A stretch of 20,759 nucleotides of DNA from Acidobacteriota bacterium (GTDB lineage: Bacteria > Acidobacteriota > Vicinamibacteria > Vicinamibacterales > SCN-69-37), in assembly GCA_021824055.1 (NCBI GenBank), contig JAKALV010000026.1:1-20759 (forward strand). The letters are read 5' to 3'. The stretch's first letter is position 1. Each line of letters opens with the position of its first letter. Positions 5,757 through 12,704 of this stretch are shown in pieces. The notes below the pieces were generated by a model. That model did not search any database and was not told the DNA's origin. It saw only the letters and a program-made list of their open reading frames with translations. Both the position numbers and the translations under genes were made by a program.

Positions 5757-8015
5757 GTGAATCGTCGCCTGCGGCTTCCGGTCCCCTGTCTCGTTGTCTC
5801 GGCACTTCTGTGCGCGGCCGGCGCGGCCGCGCAAGCGCCGCCCGGACCGCGCGCCGACCCCGACGCCACGGGCCCAATCGTCACCGACATCACCAAGATC
5901 GATCACGAGACGTTCGCGGCCATCGCCATGCGGCTGCCGCCGGGACACGCGCTCAAGATCGACGGCACGCTCGATGAGGCCGACTGGCAACTCGCGCCGG
6001 TCCAGGGCCGGTTCGTGCAGCGCGAGCCGAAGTTCGGCTGGGCCGCGACCGAGCGCACCGAGTTCCGCATCCTCTACGACGACACGAAGCTCTACTTCGG
6101 CATCTGGGCGTTTGACGACGACCCGAAGGGGATCACCGCGAGCGAGATGAAACGCGATTCCGGGCTGCAGAAGGGTGACCAGATCAAGATCACGCTCGAC
6201 ACGTTTCACGATCACCGCAACGCGTTCTACTTCTCCACCAACCCGCTCGGCGCCGAGAAGGACGCGCAGTCGGTGGAGGAAGGCCGCACGATCAACTACG
6301 ACTGGAACGCGGTGTGGGAGAACAAGACCTCGGTGGACGGCCGCGGCTGGTATGTGGAGATCGCGATTCCGCTCAGCCAGTTGCGCTTCACGGGCGGCCC
6401 GGGCGACACGGTGTGGGGCCTGAACGTGTGCCGCGTCATCATCCGCAAGAACGAGGAAACGTATTGGGTGCCGTTCCCGCGCGAGTGGCAGGCGCTCGGC
6501 TTCGCGCGCATGTCGGGCGCCGGCGTGTTGCGCGGGCTGAAGAACCTGAAGCCGCGGCGGCGGGTCGAGTTCGTGCCGTTCGCGGCGCCGCATGTGTCGC
6601 GCGATTACGATGCCGGCACGCCCACACGTACCAGCAAGGACTACGGCTTCGACGCAAAGATCGGACTCTCGCAGAGTTTCAACGCCGACGTCACCTACAA
6701 GACGGATTTCGCGCAGGTGGAGGCCGACCAGGAAGTGGTCAACCTCTCGCGCTTCAGCCTGTTCTTTCCGGAGAAGCGTCAGTTCTTCACGGAAAGCGCC
6801 GGCATCTTCGACTACAGCCAGAACACGGCCAACCGGGCGGGCCCCGGGCTGCTGACGCTCTTCTACAGCCGCCGCGTCGGCCTGCGGGATGGCCACGAAA
6901 TCCCGATTCTCGCGGGCGGCCGCGTGACGGGCCGCGCCGGGCACACCACCATCGGCGCGATGAACATCGAAACGGATGCCACGGCCCTCGCGCCGCGGGG
7001 CAATTACTCCGCGCTGCGCGTGAAGCACGACGTGCTCGGCAAGTCGTCGATCGGCGGCATCCTGCTCAATCGCGAGGGCGGCGGGCTGGCGGGCAACCGC
7101 ACCGCGGGCATCGACGGCGTCTTTTCGCTCGGCAAGCATCTCGACTGGGTCGTGCTCGCGGCGAAGACCTTCACGCCGGGCGTGAACGGCCGCGACTGGG
7201 CGGGAGCCACCCGCGGCAAGTGGACCTCGGATCGGTTCGAATCGGGCGTGACGTACGTCGATATCGCCGAGCACTTCAACGCCGAGATGGGCTTCATTCC
7301 GCGCACGGACATCCGTAACGCGATCGTGCAAGGCGCCTGGACGCCGCGGCCGCGATGGCAGGGCGTGCGCCAGCTTCGATTCAACGCCGACGCGTCGTAC
7401 TACCAGAACCACGCCGGCCAGAAACAATCGGAGGCGGCCGGCGCCGACTTCACGCTGACACGGCAGGACAGTTCGTCCGTGTTCCTGCGGGTCGATCAGC
7501 AGTTCGACGATCTGCCGTTCAACTGGACCACAGCCGGCGGGATGATCCCGAGCGCGGGGTACCGTTGGCGCACGCTGCACGGATCGTACCGCTCGAACCA
7601 GTCAAAGCGGGTCTACACCACCCTCGGCGCGGATCTGGGCGGCTACTACAGCGGCGAGAAGCAGACCTATCACGCCCAGCTCAGCGTTCTGCCGCTCGAG
7701 ACGCTGCTCGTGGAAAATGTCTACACGCGCAATCGCATCGTGCTGCCGCTGACGGGACCGTACGTGACGAACGTGCTCAGCACGCGGGTCAGCTACTCGT
7801 TCTCGCCGGATCTGTTCGTGAAGAGCTTCCTGCAATACAACGACGCCACGCGCACGGCGAGCCTCAACCTGCTGCTCTGGTACATCTTCCGTCCCGGCAG
7901 CGATTTCTACGTCGTGTACAACCAGGGCTACGAAACCGCCGTGCCGGGACCGCGCGACCTGCGCACGCGCGGCAAATCGCTCGCCGTGAAAATGACCTAC
8001 TGGCTGTCGCGGTAG
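5757..8015 (+). CDS. Secreted DUF5916 protein with N-terminal CBM9-like domain
   Basis: About 752 residues starting at GTG 5757. That start gives a clean signal peptide (VNRRLRLPVPCLVVSALLCAAGAAAQ). The reading frame is open further upstream but there covers the divergent DinB gene. Residues about 65-230 resemble the CBM9/DOMON-like sugar-binding fold (LKIDGTLDEADWQLAP, FRILYDDTKLYFGIWAFDD). After that comes the DUF5916 region, with its hallmark LFFPEKRQFFTESAGIFDY and a C-terminal half of alternating aromatic beta-strands consistent with an outer-membrane barrel, ending in KMTYWLSR. Such proteins are common in Acidobacteriota and Bacteroidota and are often called hydrolases, without biochemical proof. 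It is probably at the cell surface. Confidence 0.88.
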   Translation: MNRRLRLPVPCLVVSALLCAAGAAAQAPPGPRADPDATGPIVTDITKIDHETFAAIAMRLPPGHALKIDGTLDEADWQLAPVQGRFVQREPKFGWAATERTEFRILYDDTKLYFGIWAFDDDPKGITASEMKRDSGLQKGDQIKITLDTFHDHRNAFYFSTNPLGAEKDAQSVEEGRTINYDWNAVWENKTSVDGRGWYVEIAIPLSQLRFTGGPGDTVWGLNVCRVIIRKNEETYWVPFPREWQALGFARMSGAGVLRGLKNLKPRRRVEFVPFAAPHVSRDYDAGTPTRTSKDYGFDAKIGLSQSFNADVTYKTDFAQVEADQEVVNLSRFSLFFPEKRQFFTESAGIFDYSQNTANRAGPGLLTLFYSRRVGLRDGHEIPILAGGRVTGRAGHTTIGAMNIETDATALAPRGNYSALRVKHDVLGKSSIGGILLNREGGGLAGNRTAGIDGVFSLGKHLDWVVLAAKTFTPGVNGRDWAGATRGKWTSDRFESGVTYVDIAEHFNAEMGFIPRTDIRNAIVQGAWTPRPRWQGVRQLRFNADASYYQNHAGQKQSEAAGADFTLTRQDSSSVFLRVDQQFDDLPFNWTTAGGMIPSAGYRWRTLHGSYRSNQSKRVYTTLGADLGGYYSGEKQTYHAQLSVLPLETLLVENVYTRNRIVLPLTGPYVTNVLSTRVSYSFSPDLFVKSFLQYNDATRTASLNLLLWYIFRPGSDFYVVYNQGYETAVPGPRDLRTRGKSLAVKMTYWLSR

Positions 8016-8049
8016 GCGCATCGCCGCCCGCCCGCGACGCCGCCACGTG

Positions 8050-8682
8050 TCACCGCCTCAGCACACGCACGGCGAGATACAGCAGCAGCACACCGACGGC
8101 CGCGTCAAGCCAGCGCCGCAAACGCTCGCCGGCAAAGAGCGTTCGGGCCTTGCTGAAGAGCGACGACCAGAACACGTGACAGCCGAGCGCAATCGACATG
8201 TGCGCCGCATAGAGAAACGCGAGCGCCCGCCACGACGAGCCGGCCGGAACGAACGTGGGGACGACGCCGACGTAGAAGCTCGTCACAGACGGGTTGAAGA
8301 CATTGATGAAGAAACCGTCTCGGTAGGGTGTCAGGGGGCCAAGGTGCCCGGGTGTCAGGGTGCTGGGTGCCAGGGTGCGAGGTGCCAAGGTGCCCGGCGC
8401 CACGGCCGCGCGCAGACTCTTGAGGCCCATCCAGGCGAGAAACAATGCGCCGGCGATCGCGAGGCCGCGCAGGCCCTGCGGCCACTTGACGAGCAGCGTG
8501 CTGACGCCCGCCAGCGCGAGCGTCGCCTGAATGAAGCTGGCCGTCATGGCGCCGCCGGCGGCGATCATTCCACGCCGCCGGCCGCCCGCCAAGGTGTGCC
8601 GGATGACCACGGCCGTTGTCGCGCCAGGCGTGAAGGCAAAAACGAACGCCAGCGAGAGAAAGGCCAGGGTCTGGGACGTCAC
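8050..8682 (-). CDS. LysE/RhtB family exporter with a repeat-encoded loop
   Basis: A 210-residue inner-membrane protein of the LysE/RhtB family, which exports amino acids and related compounds by proton exchange. The N-terminal FTPGATTAVVIRHTLAGGRRRGMIAAGGA matches the family's TPGP...G...G signature, followed by hydrophobic segments near 50-65, 72-90, 127-147, 152-172 and 192-207. Between the third and fourth segments (about 95-119) lies a Pro-Thr-Leu repeat (TLAPRTLAPSTLTPGHLGPLTP) coded by 15-bp DNA repeats, not normal for the family. The start is GTG at 8680-8682, because the frame is closed by TAG directly upstream. It lies nine bases after the propeller gene, probably in one transcript. 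Confidence 0.85.
   Translation of the reverse strand: MTSQTLAFLSLAFVFAFTPGATTAVVIRHTLAGGRRRGMIAAGGAMTASFIQATLALAGVSTLLVKWPQGLRGLAIAGALFLAWMGLKSLRAAVAPGTLAPRTLAPSTLTPGHLGPLTPYRDGFFINVFNPSVTSFYVGVVPTFVPAGSSWRALAFLYAAHMSIALGCHVFWSSLFSKARTLFAGERLRRWLDAAVGVLLLYLAVRVLRR
8326..8397 (-). repeat. 15-bp tandem repeats within the LysE-like gene
   Basis: Degenerate 15-bp units alternate GGTGCC, GGTGTC and AGGGTGC words, for example GGGTGCTGGGTGCCA followed by GGGTGCGAGGTGCCA. Because 15 is a multiple of three, the frame is kept and the array is translated as a Pro-Thr-Leu repeat. Confidence 0.8.
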
Positions 8683-8691
8683 CTACATCTA

Positions 8692-9882
8692 TTATTTCCC
8701 GATCATCAGAATCGTGAACGTGCCCGGAATCGCGGGTGCGCGTCCGCCAAAGCGACCGCCGCGTCCGCCACCGGGCGGCGGCGCGGTCGCCGGACCGTGC
8801 TCCACGCTCATCGTGAAGATGTGGTTCGTCTTGCTGTCGAACGCGATCGTGCGCGCGCCGTCCATCGTGGCCAGGTTCTGCTCGACCTCAAAACTCGTCG
8901 GGCTCGTCTCCTTGATGACGGTGAGCGTGCCGTTGCCCTGCGTGCTGAACGCTTCCATTGTCGCCGGGTTGAAGACGGCGCCGTCGGAACCGCCCGCGAG
9001 CGGCAGCCGCGCGAGGATCTTTCCGTCCTTCGCGCTCAGAATCACCATCGTCTGCGGCGGCTTGGCGTTGGGATCGGCCGGCGGCGGTGGCGTTCCGCGG
9101 GCCGGGGCCGGACCGATTCCGGCGCAGGCCGCGAAGAGAATGCTGTTCTTCACGTCGAGCGCGAGACCGTTGCAGGAACCGTTGCCCGTGGCGGCATCGC
9201 CAAACGGATAGGTTGCCGTGACTTTCATCGTCTTGGCATCGACCACCGCAACGCCGCCCGGCCGGTCCTGCAGCACCTGATAGATCGTGCCCTTGCCGTC
9301 GCCGACCATTTGTTCCGGCGTGCCGCCCAGTTCGATGTGGCCGAGGACCGCGCCGTTCGTGGCGTCCACCACCAGCAGGCTCTTGGTCGGATGGCTGCCG
9401 ATGTAGACGCGATTGCTGGACGTGTCGCAGTAGATGCCGTCCGCGCTGAATCTGTCGGGCACTTCGATCGTCTTGATCAGCTTCATGGTCTTGACGTCGA
9501 ACATCGAGGGCCGCGGATGATCGCTCGTGAAGCCGTGCCCCGTCGACGGGCACACGACGGCGCCGTTGCCGCCGACGCCGGGAATTTCCCCGAGGGGCTT
9601 CAACGTGTCGAGGTCGAAGATCGTAACTCGCTTTTCGAAGGCCGGCACGGCCGGCGTCGTGGCCGTGGCGGGAATCTCGCGCGTCGCGCCGCGGTTGATG
9701 TAGAGCCGGCGGCCGACGACGTCAGCGAAGATGTAGTCGGTGCCGCCTTCGCCGCCGACCTTCGCCCGCTGGAGCACTTTGTACGGGCCGCCGGTCCCGG
9801 CTCGCCGGGCCAGTACGGCGGACGTGCAGAACGCGATTGCCAGCGCGGAAAACACCACAAATCGTTGTATGGAGTGCCTCAT
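8692..9882 (-). CDS. Secreted YncE-like beta-propeller protein
   Basis: 396 residues with an N-terminal signal peptide (MRHSIQRFVVFSALAIAFCTSAVLA) and repeated propeller blades of the YncE/YVTN type: FDLDTLKPLGEIPG, FDVKTMKLIKTIEVPD, VVDATNGAVLGHIELGG, VVDAKTMKVTATYPFGD, ILSAKDGKILARLPL. A Pro-rich loop (ARGTPPPPADPNAKPP) and a Gly-Arg-rich stretch near the C-terminus (GGGRGGRFGG) are extra. Such proteins are usually periplasmic or extracellular and lack a known catalytic role. AGGTG stands about 10 bases before the ATG. It leads a two-gene leftward unit with the LysE-like exporter. Confidence 0.87.
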   Translation of the reverse strand: MRHSIQRFVVFSALAIAFCTSAVLARRAGTGGPYKVLQRAKVGGEGGTDYIFADVVGRRLYINRGATREIPATATTPAVPAFEKRVTIFDLDTLKPLGEIPGVGGNGAVVCPSTGHGFTSDHPRPSMFDVKTMKLIKTIEVPDRFSADGIYCDTSSNRVYIGSHPTKSLLVVDATNGAVLGHIELGGTPEQMVGDGKGTIYQVLQDRPGGVAVVDAKTMKVTATYPFGDAATGNGSCNGLALDVKNSILFAACAGIGPAPARGTPPPPADPNAKPPQTMVILSAKDGKILARLPLAGGSDGAVFNPATMEAFSTQGNGTLTVIKETSPTSFEVEQNLATMDGARTIAFDSKTNHIFTMSVEHGPATAPPPGGGRGGRFGGRAPAIPGTFTILMIGK

Positions 9883-9979
9883 TGCCTGTCACCTCGTGAG
9901 TGAGTCTAGGAATCGCGCCTGAAGGTTGCCTGAAAGTCGGCCGGGCCCGCCCGGGGTAAGATTGTGGGGCCATTCGCGC

Positions 9980-10069
9980 GGAGAGATGTCCGAGTGGTTG
10001 AAGGAGCACGCTTGGAAAGCGTGTGTAGGGGAAACTCTACCGAGGGTTCGAATCCCTCTCTCTCCGCCA
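9980..10069 (+). tRNA. tRNA-Ser (anticodon GGA), CCA encoded
   Basis: A complete class II tRNA. The acceptor arm GGAGAGA (9980-9986) pairs with TCTCTCC (10059-10065), followed by the G discriminator and an encoded CCA (10067-10069). The anticodon stem is CACGC/GCGTG with loop TTGGAAA, placing GGA at 10014-10016. The long variable arm (TGTAGGGGAAACTCTAC region) and the T-arm GAGGGTTCGAATCCCTC are intact. It reads UCC and UCU serine codons. Its 3' end is duplicated downstream (see repeats). Confidence 0.97.
10050..10069 (+). repeat. tRNA-Ser 3' end, candidate attachment-site core (copy 1)
   Basis: GAATCCCTCTCTCTCCGCCA forms the T-arm/acceptor end of the tRNA and recurs without mismatch at 11389-11408 in the same orientation. 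A duplicated tRNA 3' end is the classic footprint of site-specific integration by a tyrosine recombinase. Confidence 0.7.
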
Positions 10070-10460
10070 GTTAACTTTTCGCGGTTTTCCTCAGCAATTT
10101 CAACGAAATCATCAAGACTCGAATTCTCTCCGCCAACCTCACCAGCTTCGCGCGGAAATGCTGAGCAATTCAGCGAATCTTATCGGGCGGCGCGACCAAG
10201 TTCCATTTTCGAGTGGCATTTCCACGTCAGGCGGTGCTCGAAAACCGGCCACAATCGGCGCGGCAAGAGACAAGAGACACGTAGAAGGACCGCCATAGCC
10301 GATCGAAGGCCTGCAGGGATTTCACGGTCAGCGCATTGACGTCCCGACACGCGCCAGTCTTCGACCCAACCCCAGCCTTCTCGAGACCCGGTATGAACTG
10401 TTCCGTCGCTCGGCCGACCGCCCCCGCGACCGGCTATAGCTCGTTCGACAGAGCGCTCCG
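10070..10460. other. Gene-free stretch downstream of tRNA-Ser
   Basis: No convincing gene is seen on either strand. The first 70 bases are AT-richer than the surroundings. Positions 10121-10137 hold a shortened copy of the tRNA 3' end. Frames reading through the tRNA are not taken as genes. I looked for a recombinase C-terminus on both strands and did not find one. Confidence 0.6.
10121..10137 (+). repeat. Degenerate third copy of the tRNA-Ser 3' end
   Basis: GAATTCTCTCCGCCAAC equals the distal copy (11389-11410) with five pyrimidine bases removed. It shares the terminal CCGCCAAC of the distal copy, not the CCGCCAGT of the tRNA gene itself. Confidence 0.5.
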
Positions 10461-10769
10461 CTATCCCTCTCCCTCAGTTCCAAGCGCCGACGGTTGATCG
10501 CGGCTTCCGTGCAGAACGCGCGCAATGAGAATGTGGCTGGCCTCGCACCGGTAGTAGATGATGTGGCTCTTCACTGGAAAGCTTCGAAGGCCGACGGCGA
10601 GTTCGTCGCGCCGCCGACCGGCCTTGGGTTGACTGGCGAGCATGACGATGCGGTCCATGATGTCGTCGAGGAGGCGATCGGCGACATTCACGCCGCCATC
10701 GCCGGCGACATAGAACCACGCCTCGTCGAGATCAGCCTCGGCGAGCTTGGACAGACGGAAACGCTTCAC
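10461..10769 (-). CDS. parE: RelE/ParE family toxin
   Basis: A 102-residue ParE-type toxin. It has the N-terminal helix RFRLSKLAEADLDEAWFYVAGDGGVNVADRLLDDIMDRIVMLASQP, the GRRRDELAVGLRSFPVKSHIIYYR core and the C-terminal ILIARVLHGSRD strand, all standard for ParE. ParE proteins usually poison DNA gyrase, and relatives cleave mRNA. The start is GTG at 10767-10769, overlapping the TGA of the antitoxin gene (GTGA), so the two are translationally coupled. The last 10 residues after HGSRD look like an unstructured tail. It lies inside the tRNA-bounded segment. Confidence 0.92.
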   Translation of the reverse strand: MKRFRLSKLAEADLDEAWFYVAGDGGVNVADRLLDDIMDRIVMLASQPKAGRRRDELAVGLRSFPVKSHIIYYRCEASHILIARVLHGSRDQPSALGTEGEG

Positions 10770-11059
10770 CGCGCTGTACTACGCTTCGAGACTTTCGCCG
10801 TTGCGAGGCGCTTCCGTCCGCGGGCCTTCACGCGTGCCGCCAGCTTGGACAATGACGGGCGGTCGTGCGCCGTGTACTCGCCGCGCGCGGCCTGGTCGAG
10901 CCCGGCCTGAATATCACGTCGAAGCGCCACCAGGCCTTCGTCACGGTGCTTCAGCAGCCGCAAGGCTTCGCGGACCACCTCGCTGGCGGTCTGGTAGGAT
11001 CCCGTCTCCACCTTGTCATTGATGAGTCGTTCGAGCTCTGGCGTCAGGGAAACGTTCAC
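10766..11059 (-). CDS. parD: ParD-type ribbon-helix-helix antitoxin
   Basis: 97 residues beginning VNVSLTPELERLINDKVETGSYQTASEVVREALRLL, the ribbon-helix-helix domain of ParD, which binds the operon's own promoter. The charged C-terminal half (HRDEGLVALRRDIQAGLDQAARGEYTAHD, then a basic tail) would wrap the toxin. I chose GTG 11059 over upstream starts because family members begin with NVSLTPELE and GGAGGC (11066-11071) sits six bases ahead. A TATACT lies upstream at 11078-11083. The basic C-terminal extension (KARGRKRLATAKVSKRSTAR) is longer than usual. Confidence 0.92.
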   Translation of the reverse strand: MNVSLTPELERLINDKVETGSYQTASEVVREALRLLKHRDEGLVALRRDIQAGLDQAARGEYTAHDRPSLSKLAARVKARGRKRLATAKVSKRSTAR

Positions 11060-11077
11060 GATCGTGCCTCCGTTGTG

Positions 11078-11083
11078 AGTATA
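11078..11083 (-). promoter_or_regulatory. -10 box of parDE
   Basis: TATACT on the minus strand, 18 bases before the GTG of parD and just upstream of its strong GGAGGC ribosome-binding site. No clear -35 is present. ParD would be expected to autoregulate here. Confidence 0.45.
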
Positions 11084-11267
11084 ACCAAATATGACAGGTT
11101 CTGACATCGAGGGAAAGGCTTGCCAAGCGACAACATCCCCGAAGATTGATTGAACCAGGAATTCCGGGGGATGGGACTCCGAGGCGATCTCGGAGGTGTT
11201 TAAACGGAGCGTTCGCAAAGGCCGCCGCGTCGAGTGCCATGTCGAGTGCCATCGCAGTGGAAGAATC

Positions 11268-11293
11268 GGCAAACGGGCGCAAACGGACGCAAA
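11268..11293 (+). repeat. Left arm of a 26-bp inverted repeat (10-bp units)
   Basis: Three head-to-tail units of the form CAAACGGRCG. The 26-bp stretch matches the reverse complement of 11439-11464 at 24 of 26 positions. The two arms bracket the duplicated tRNA 3' end at 11389. Confidence 0.7.
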
Positions 11294-11388
11294 CGCCGGC
11301 AGGGATTGGAAGACGCTAAATTATTGACGTGGCGGGCGTTGCGCTGAAAACGCCCATGTTTATTGGGCTTTTCGAAAACAGCGTCGAA

Positions 11389-11408
11389 GAATCCCTCTCT
11401 CTCCGCCA
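11389..11408 (+). repeat. Second perfect copy of the tRNA-Ser 3' end (att-like core)
   Basis: Twenty bases identical to 10050-10069, in the same orientation, with no tRNA body around them. It sits between the inverted 10-bp repeat arms. Confidence 0.75.
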
Positions 11409-11438
11409 ACTTCCATTAGCTTCCAACAGTTGCCGATC

Positions 11439-11464
11439 TTTGCGTCCGTTTGCTTCCGTTTGCC
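11439..11464 (-). repeat. Right arm of the 26-bp inverted repeat
   Basis: Units TTTGCGTCCG, TTTGCTTCCG and TTTGCC, the reverse complement of the left arm with two differences. The 10-bp period would place the units on the same face of the helix, as for phased protein-binding sites. Confidence 0.7.
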
Positions 11465-11537
11465 ATGGCTGCGGGCTCAGTACAGGGGTTATCCGCCATC
11501 ACCGTGGCTGGACGCAACCGGCGCCCCGGTTTCAAGG

Positions 11538-11566
11538 TTGTCGCCCACCTCGGACGACGCTAGAAT
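11538..11566 (+). promoter_or_regulatory. Promoter of the VapBC-like pair
   Basis: TTGTCG (11538-11543), a 17-base spacer and TAGAAT (11561-11566) form a good sigma-70-type promoter. The expected transcription start falls at or next to the ATG at 11573, so the message is probably leaderless. Confidence 0.55.
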
Positions 11567-11572
11567 TGCGAC

Positions 11573-11800
11573 ATGACCGTGGCCCAACTCCTGAAGCGCG
11601 TGAGAGCGCTGCCGACGAAGCAACGTGAGCGTCTCTTGCGGGAGATCGTCGCGCTGGAGACCGGATCAACGGCCCATGTGTCCCGCCTGCAGAAAGCGCG
11701 CGTGCTCTGGCCAGATGTCGAGGCGCGCGCCAAACGCATTCTCGGTGACCGCGTGATACCGAATCTCGTTCTGCTCGAGCGCGGGGAAGAAACGTACTGA
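11573..11800 (+). CDS. Probable antitoxin of a PIN-domain toxin (VapB-like)
   Basis: A 75-residue protein with a helical N-terminus (TVAQLLKRVRALPTKQRERLLREIVALE) and a C-terminal segment LWPDVEARAKRILGDRVIPNLVLLERGEE. The C-terminal form is typical of small proteins encoded directly before PIN toxins and probably binds the toxin active site. I do not see a classic AbrB or ribbon-helix-helix DNA-binding motif, so the call rests on size, this segment and position. The stop is five bases before the PIN gene. Whether it still works is unclear because its partner is frameshifted. Confidence 0.65.
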   Translation: MTVAQLLKRVRALPTKQRERLLREIVALETGSTAHVSRLQKARVLWPDVEARAKRILGDRVIPNLVLLERGEETY

Positions 11801-11805
11801 CGCCA

Positions 11806-12239
11806 ATGCGCGTGTACGCCGACAGCAGCTTCTTGGTGTCCTGCTATCTGGTCGACTCGAATACGTCTCGCGCGAAAGCCTTTCTCCTCAAACACCAGGC
11901 GCCATTGCTGTTCACGTCCCTTCACGACCTTGAAGTGCGAAACGCCCTGCGGCTCGGTGTGTTCCGGCAGCTTCTCACCGAACAGCAGGCGCGCGAAGCC
12001 TCCACTACGATCGACGGGACCTTCGAAGCGGCCGGCTCGTCCGCACAGTTGTGCAGTGGCCTGCGGTATTTCGATTGGCGTCGCGACTCAGCGCTGAGCA
12101 TGCCGCGACGACGGGAACCCGCAGCCTGGACATCTTGCACGTCGCGACCGCGCGGGCCGTTCGCTGCGCGCAATTTGCCTCCTTCGATGCCCGGCAGCAG
12201 ACGCTGGCAGCGGCAGCGGGCCTGACGAGCGCGCTCTGA
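11806..12239 (+). pseudogene. PIN-domain (VapC-like) toxin, frameshifted
   Basis: The first part (MRVYADSSFLVSCYLVDSN...LHDLEVRNALRLGVF) is a PIN nuclease N-terminal half with Asp6 and Glu43. After about residue 75 (near 12030) that frame loses sense. The frame starting one base earlier continues with RLVRTVVQWPAVFRLASRLSAEHA...SLDILHVATARAVRCAQFASFDARQQTLA, which carries the remaining acidic residues, and stops at 12239. Joining needs a -1 shift around 12020-12045, consistent with loss of one base. Intact PIN toxins cleave RNA, often tRNA. I treat this as an inactivated gene; a sequencing error or programmed shift is possible, but no slippery sequence is evident. Confidence 0.8.
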
Positions 12240-12269
12240 CGGCGCGGTGGGGAGGACGGACATGACGAC

Positions 12270-12704
12270 ATGGCGACAAGCAAAGTGAAGAGGCGCAATC
12301 TGTTTGGGGAACTGATGGAGGGCGTCTCCGCCATGCGCGCGCACCGCGAGGGGCGTGCCACTCAAACGAAGCGCACGAAGGCTGCCGGCCGTGTTGAGAT
12401 CGAACCAAGCAGCGGAAATGTGTTCGCAGACTTGGGATTGCCGCATCCGGAGGAGCGCCTCGCAAAGGCGGAACTCGCCCACAAGATCATCACGGCGATT
12501 GAACGTCGCGGCCTGACACAGGCGGAGGCCGCCAAACTACTGGAGGTCGATCAGCCGAAGATCTCGGCACTGAAGCGAGGTCGGCTGGCCGGCTTCTCAC
12601 TCGATCGACTCGTCCGGTTTCTCGTCCTGCTCGGGAACGATGTGGAGATTGTCGTAAAGGCGCACCGGCGGTCGACGCGATCCGCCCGGCTCATGATCGC
12701 GTAG
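12270..12704 (+). CDS. HigA-type XRE-family antitoxin, apparently chimeric
   Basis: 144 residues. The C-terminal two thirds (SSGNVFADLGLPHPEERLAKAELAHKII..., GLTQAEAAKLLEVDQPKISALKRGRLAGFSLDRLVRFL...VEIVVKA) is a standard HigA-like helix-turn-helix antitoxin of the COG5606 kind. Residues 8-40 (RRNLFGELMEGVSAMRAHREGRATQTKRTKAA) instead resemble the start of a different HigA-like family (COG2944). No HigB/RelE toxin is adjacent, so it looks orphaned. GGAGG at 12251-12255 is better spaced for an out-of-frame ATG at 12262 that encodes only eight residues. It follows the frameshifted PIN gene on the same strand. Confidence 0.8.
   Translation: MATSKVKRRNLFGELMEGVSAMRAHREGRATQTKRTKAAGRVEIEPSSGNVFADLGLPHPEERLAKAELAHKIITAIERRGLTQAEAAKLLEVDQPKISALKRGRLAGFSLDRLVRFLVLLGNDVEIVVKAHRRSTRSARLMIA

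Larger units (their letters stand above)
11060..11572. other. Intergenic region between parD and the VapB-like gene
   Basis: About 510 bases with no recognisable gene. It holds the parDE promoter at one end, the inverted 10-bp repeat arms, the duplicated tRNA 3' end, and at the other end a promoter for the VapB-like gene. GTCGAGTGCCATGTCGAGTG (11230-11249) is a small direct repeat. Confidence 0.6.

Noticed and set aside
5193..7580. Very long (795-codon) open frame on the minus strand
   Set aside because: Only its last 164 codons form the DinB-like protein. The rest is the antisense of the DUF5916 gene, Arg/His/Val-rich and typical of a high-GC shadow frame.
8047..9903. 618-codon open frame on the plus strand opposite the exporter and propeller genes
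   Set aside because: Its composition is Arg/Gly/Ala/His-rich without domains, while the opposite strand encodes two convincing proteins with signal peptide and membrane segments.
9926..10339. 137-codon open frame on the plus strand across the tRNA
   Set aside because: It runs through the complete tRNA-Ser gene, and its product has no recognisable domain; the tRNA explains the sequence.
10070..10460. Possible remnant of an integrase gene next to the tRNA
   Set aside because: Frames on both strands were read for the recombinase C-terminal HxxR/Y signature and nothing convincing was seen.
12262..12288. Eight-codon frame with a well-spaced GGAGG overlapping the HigA-like start
   Set aside because: It is too short to support as a gene from sequence alone; noted only as context for the HigA start choice.
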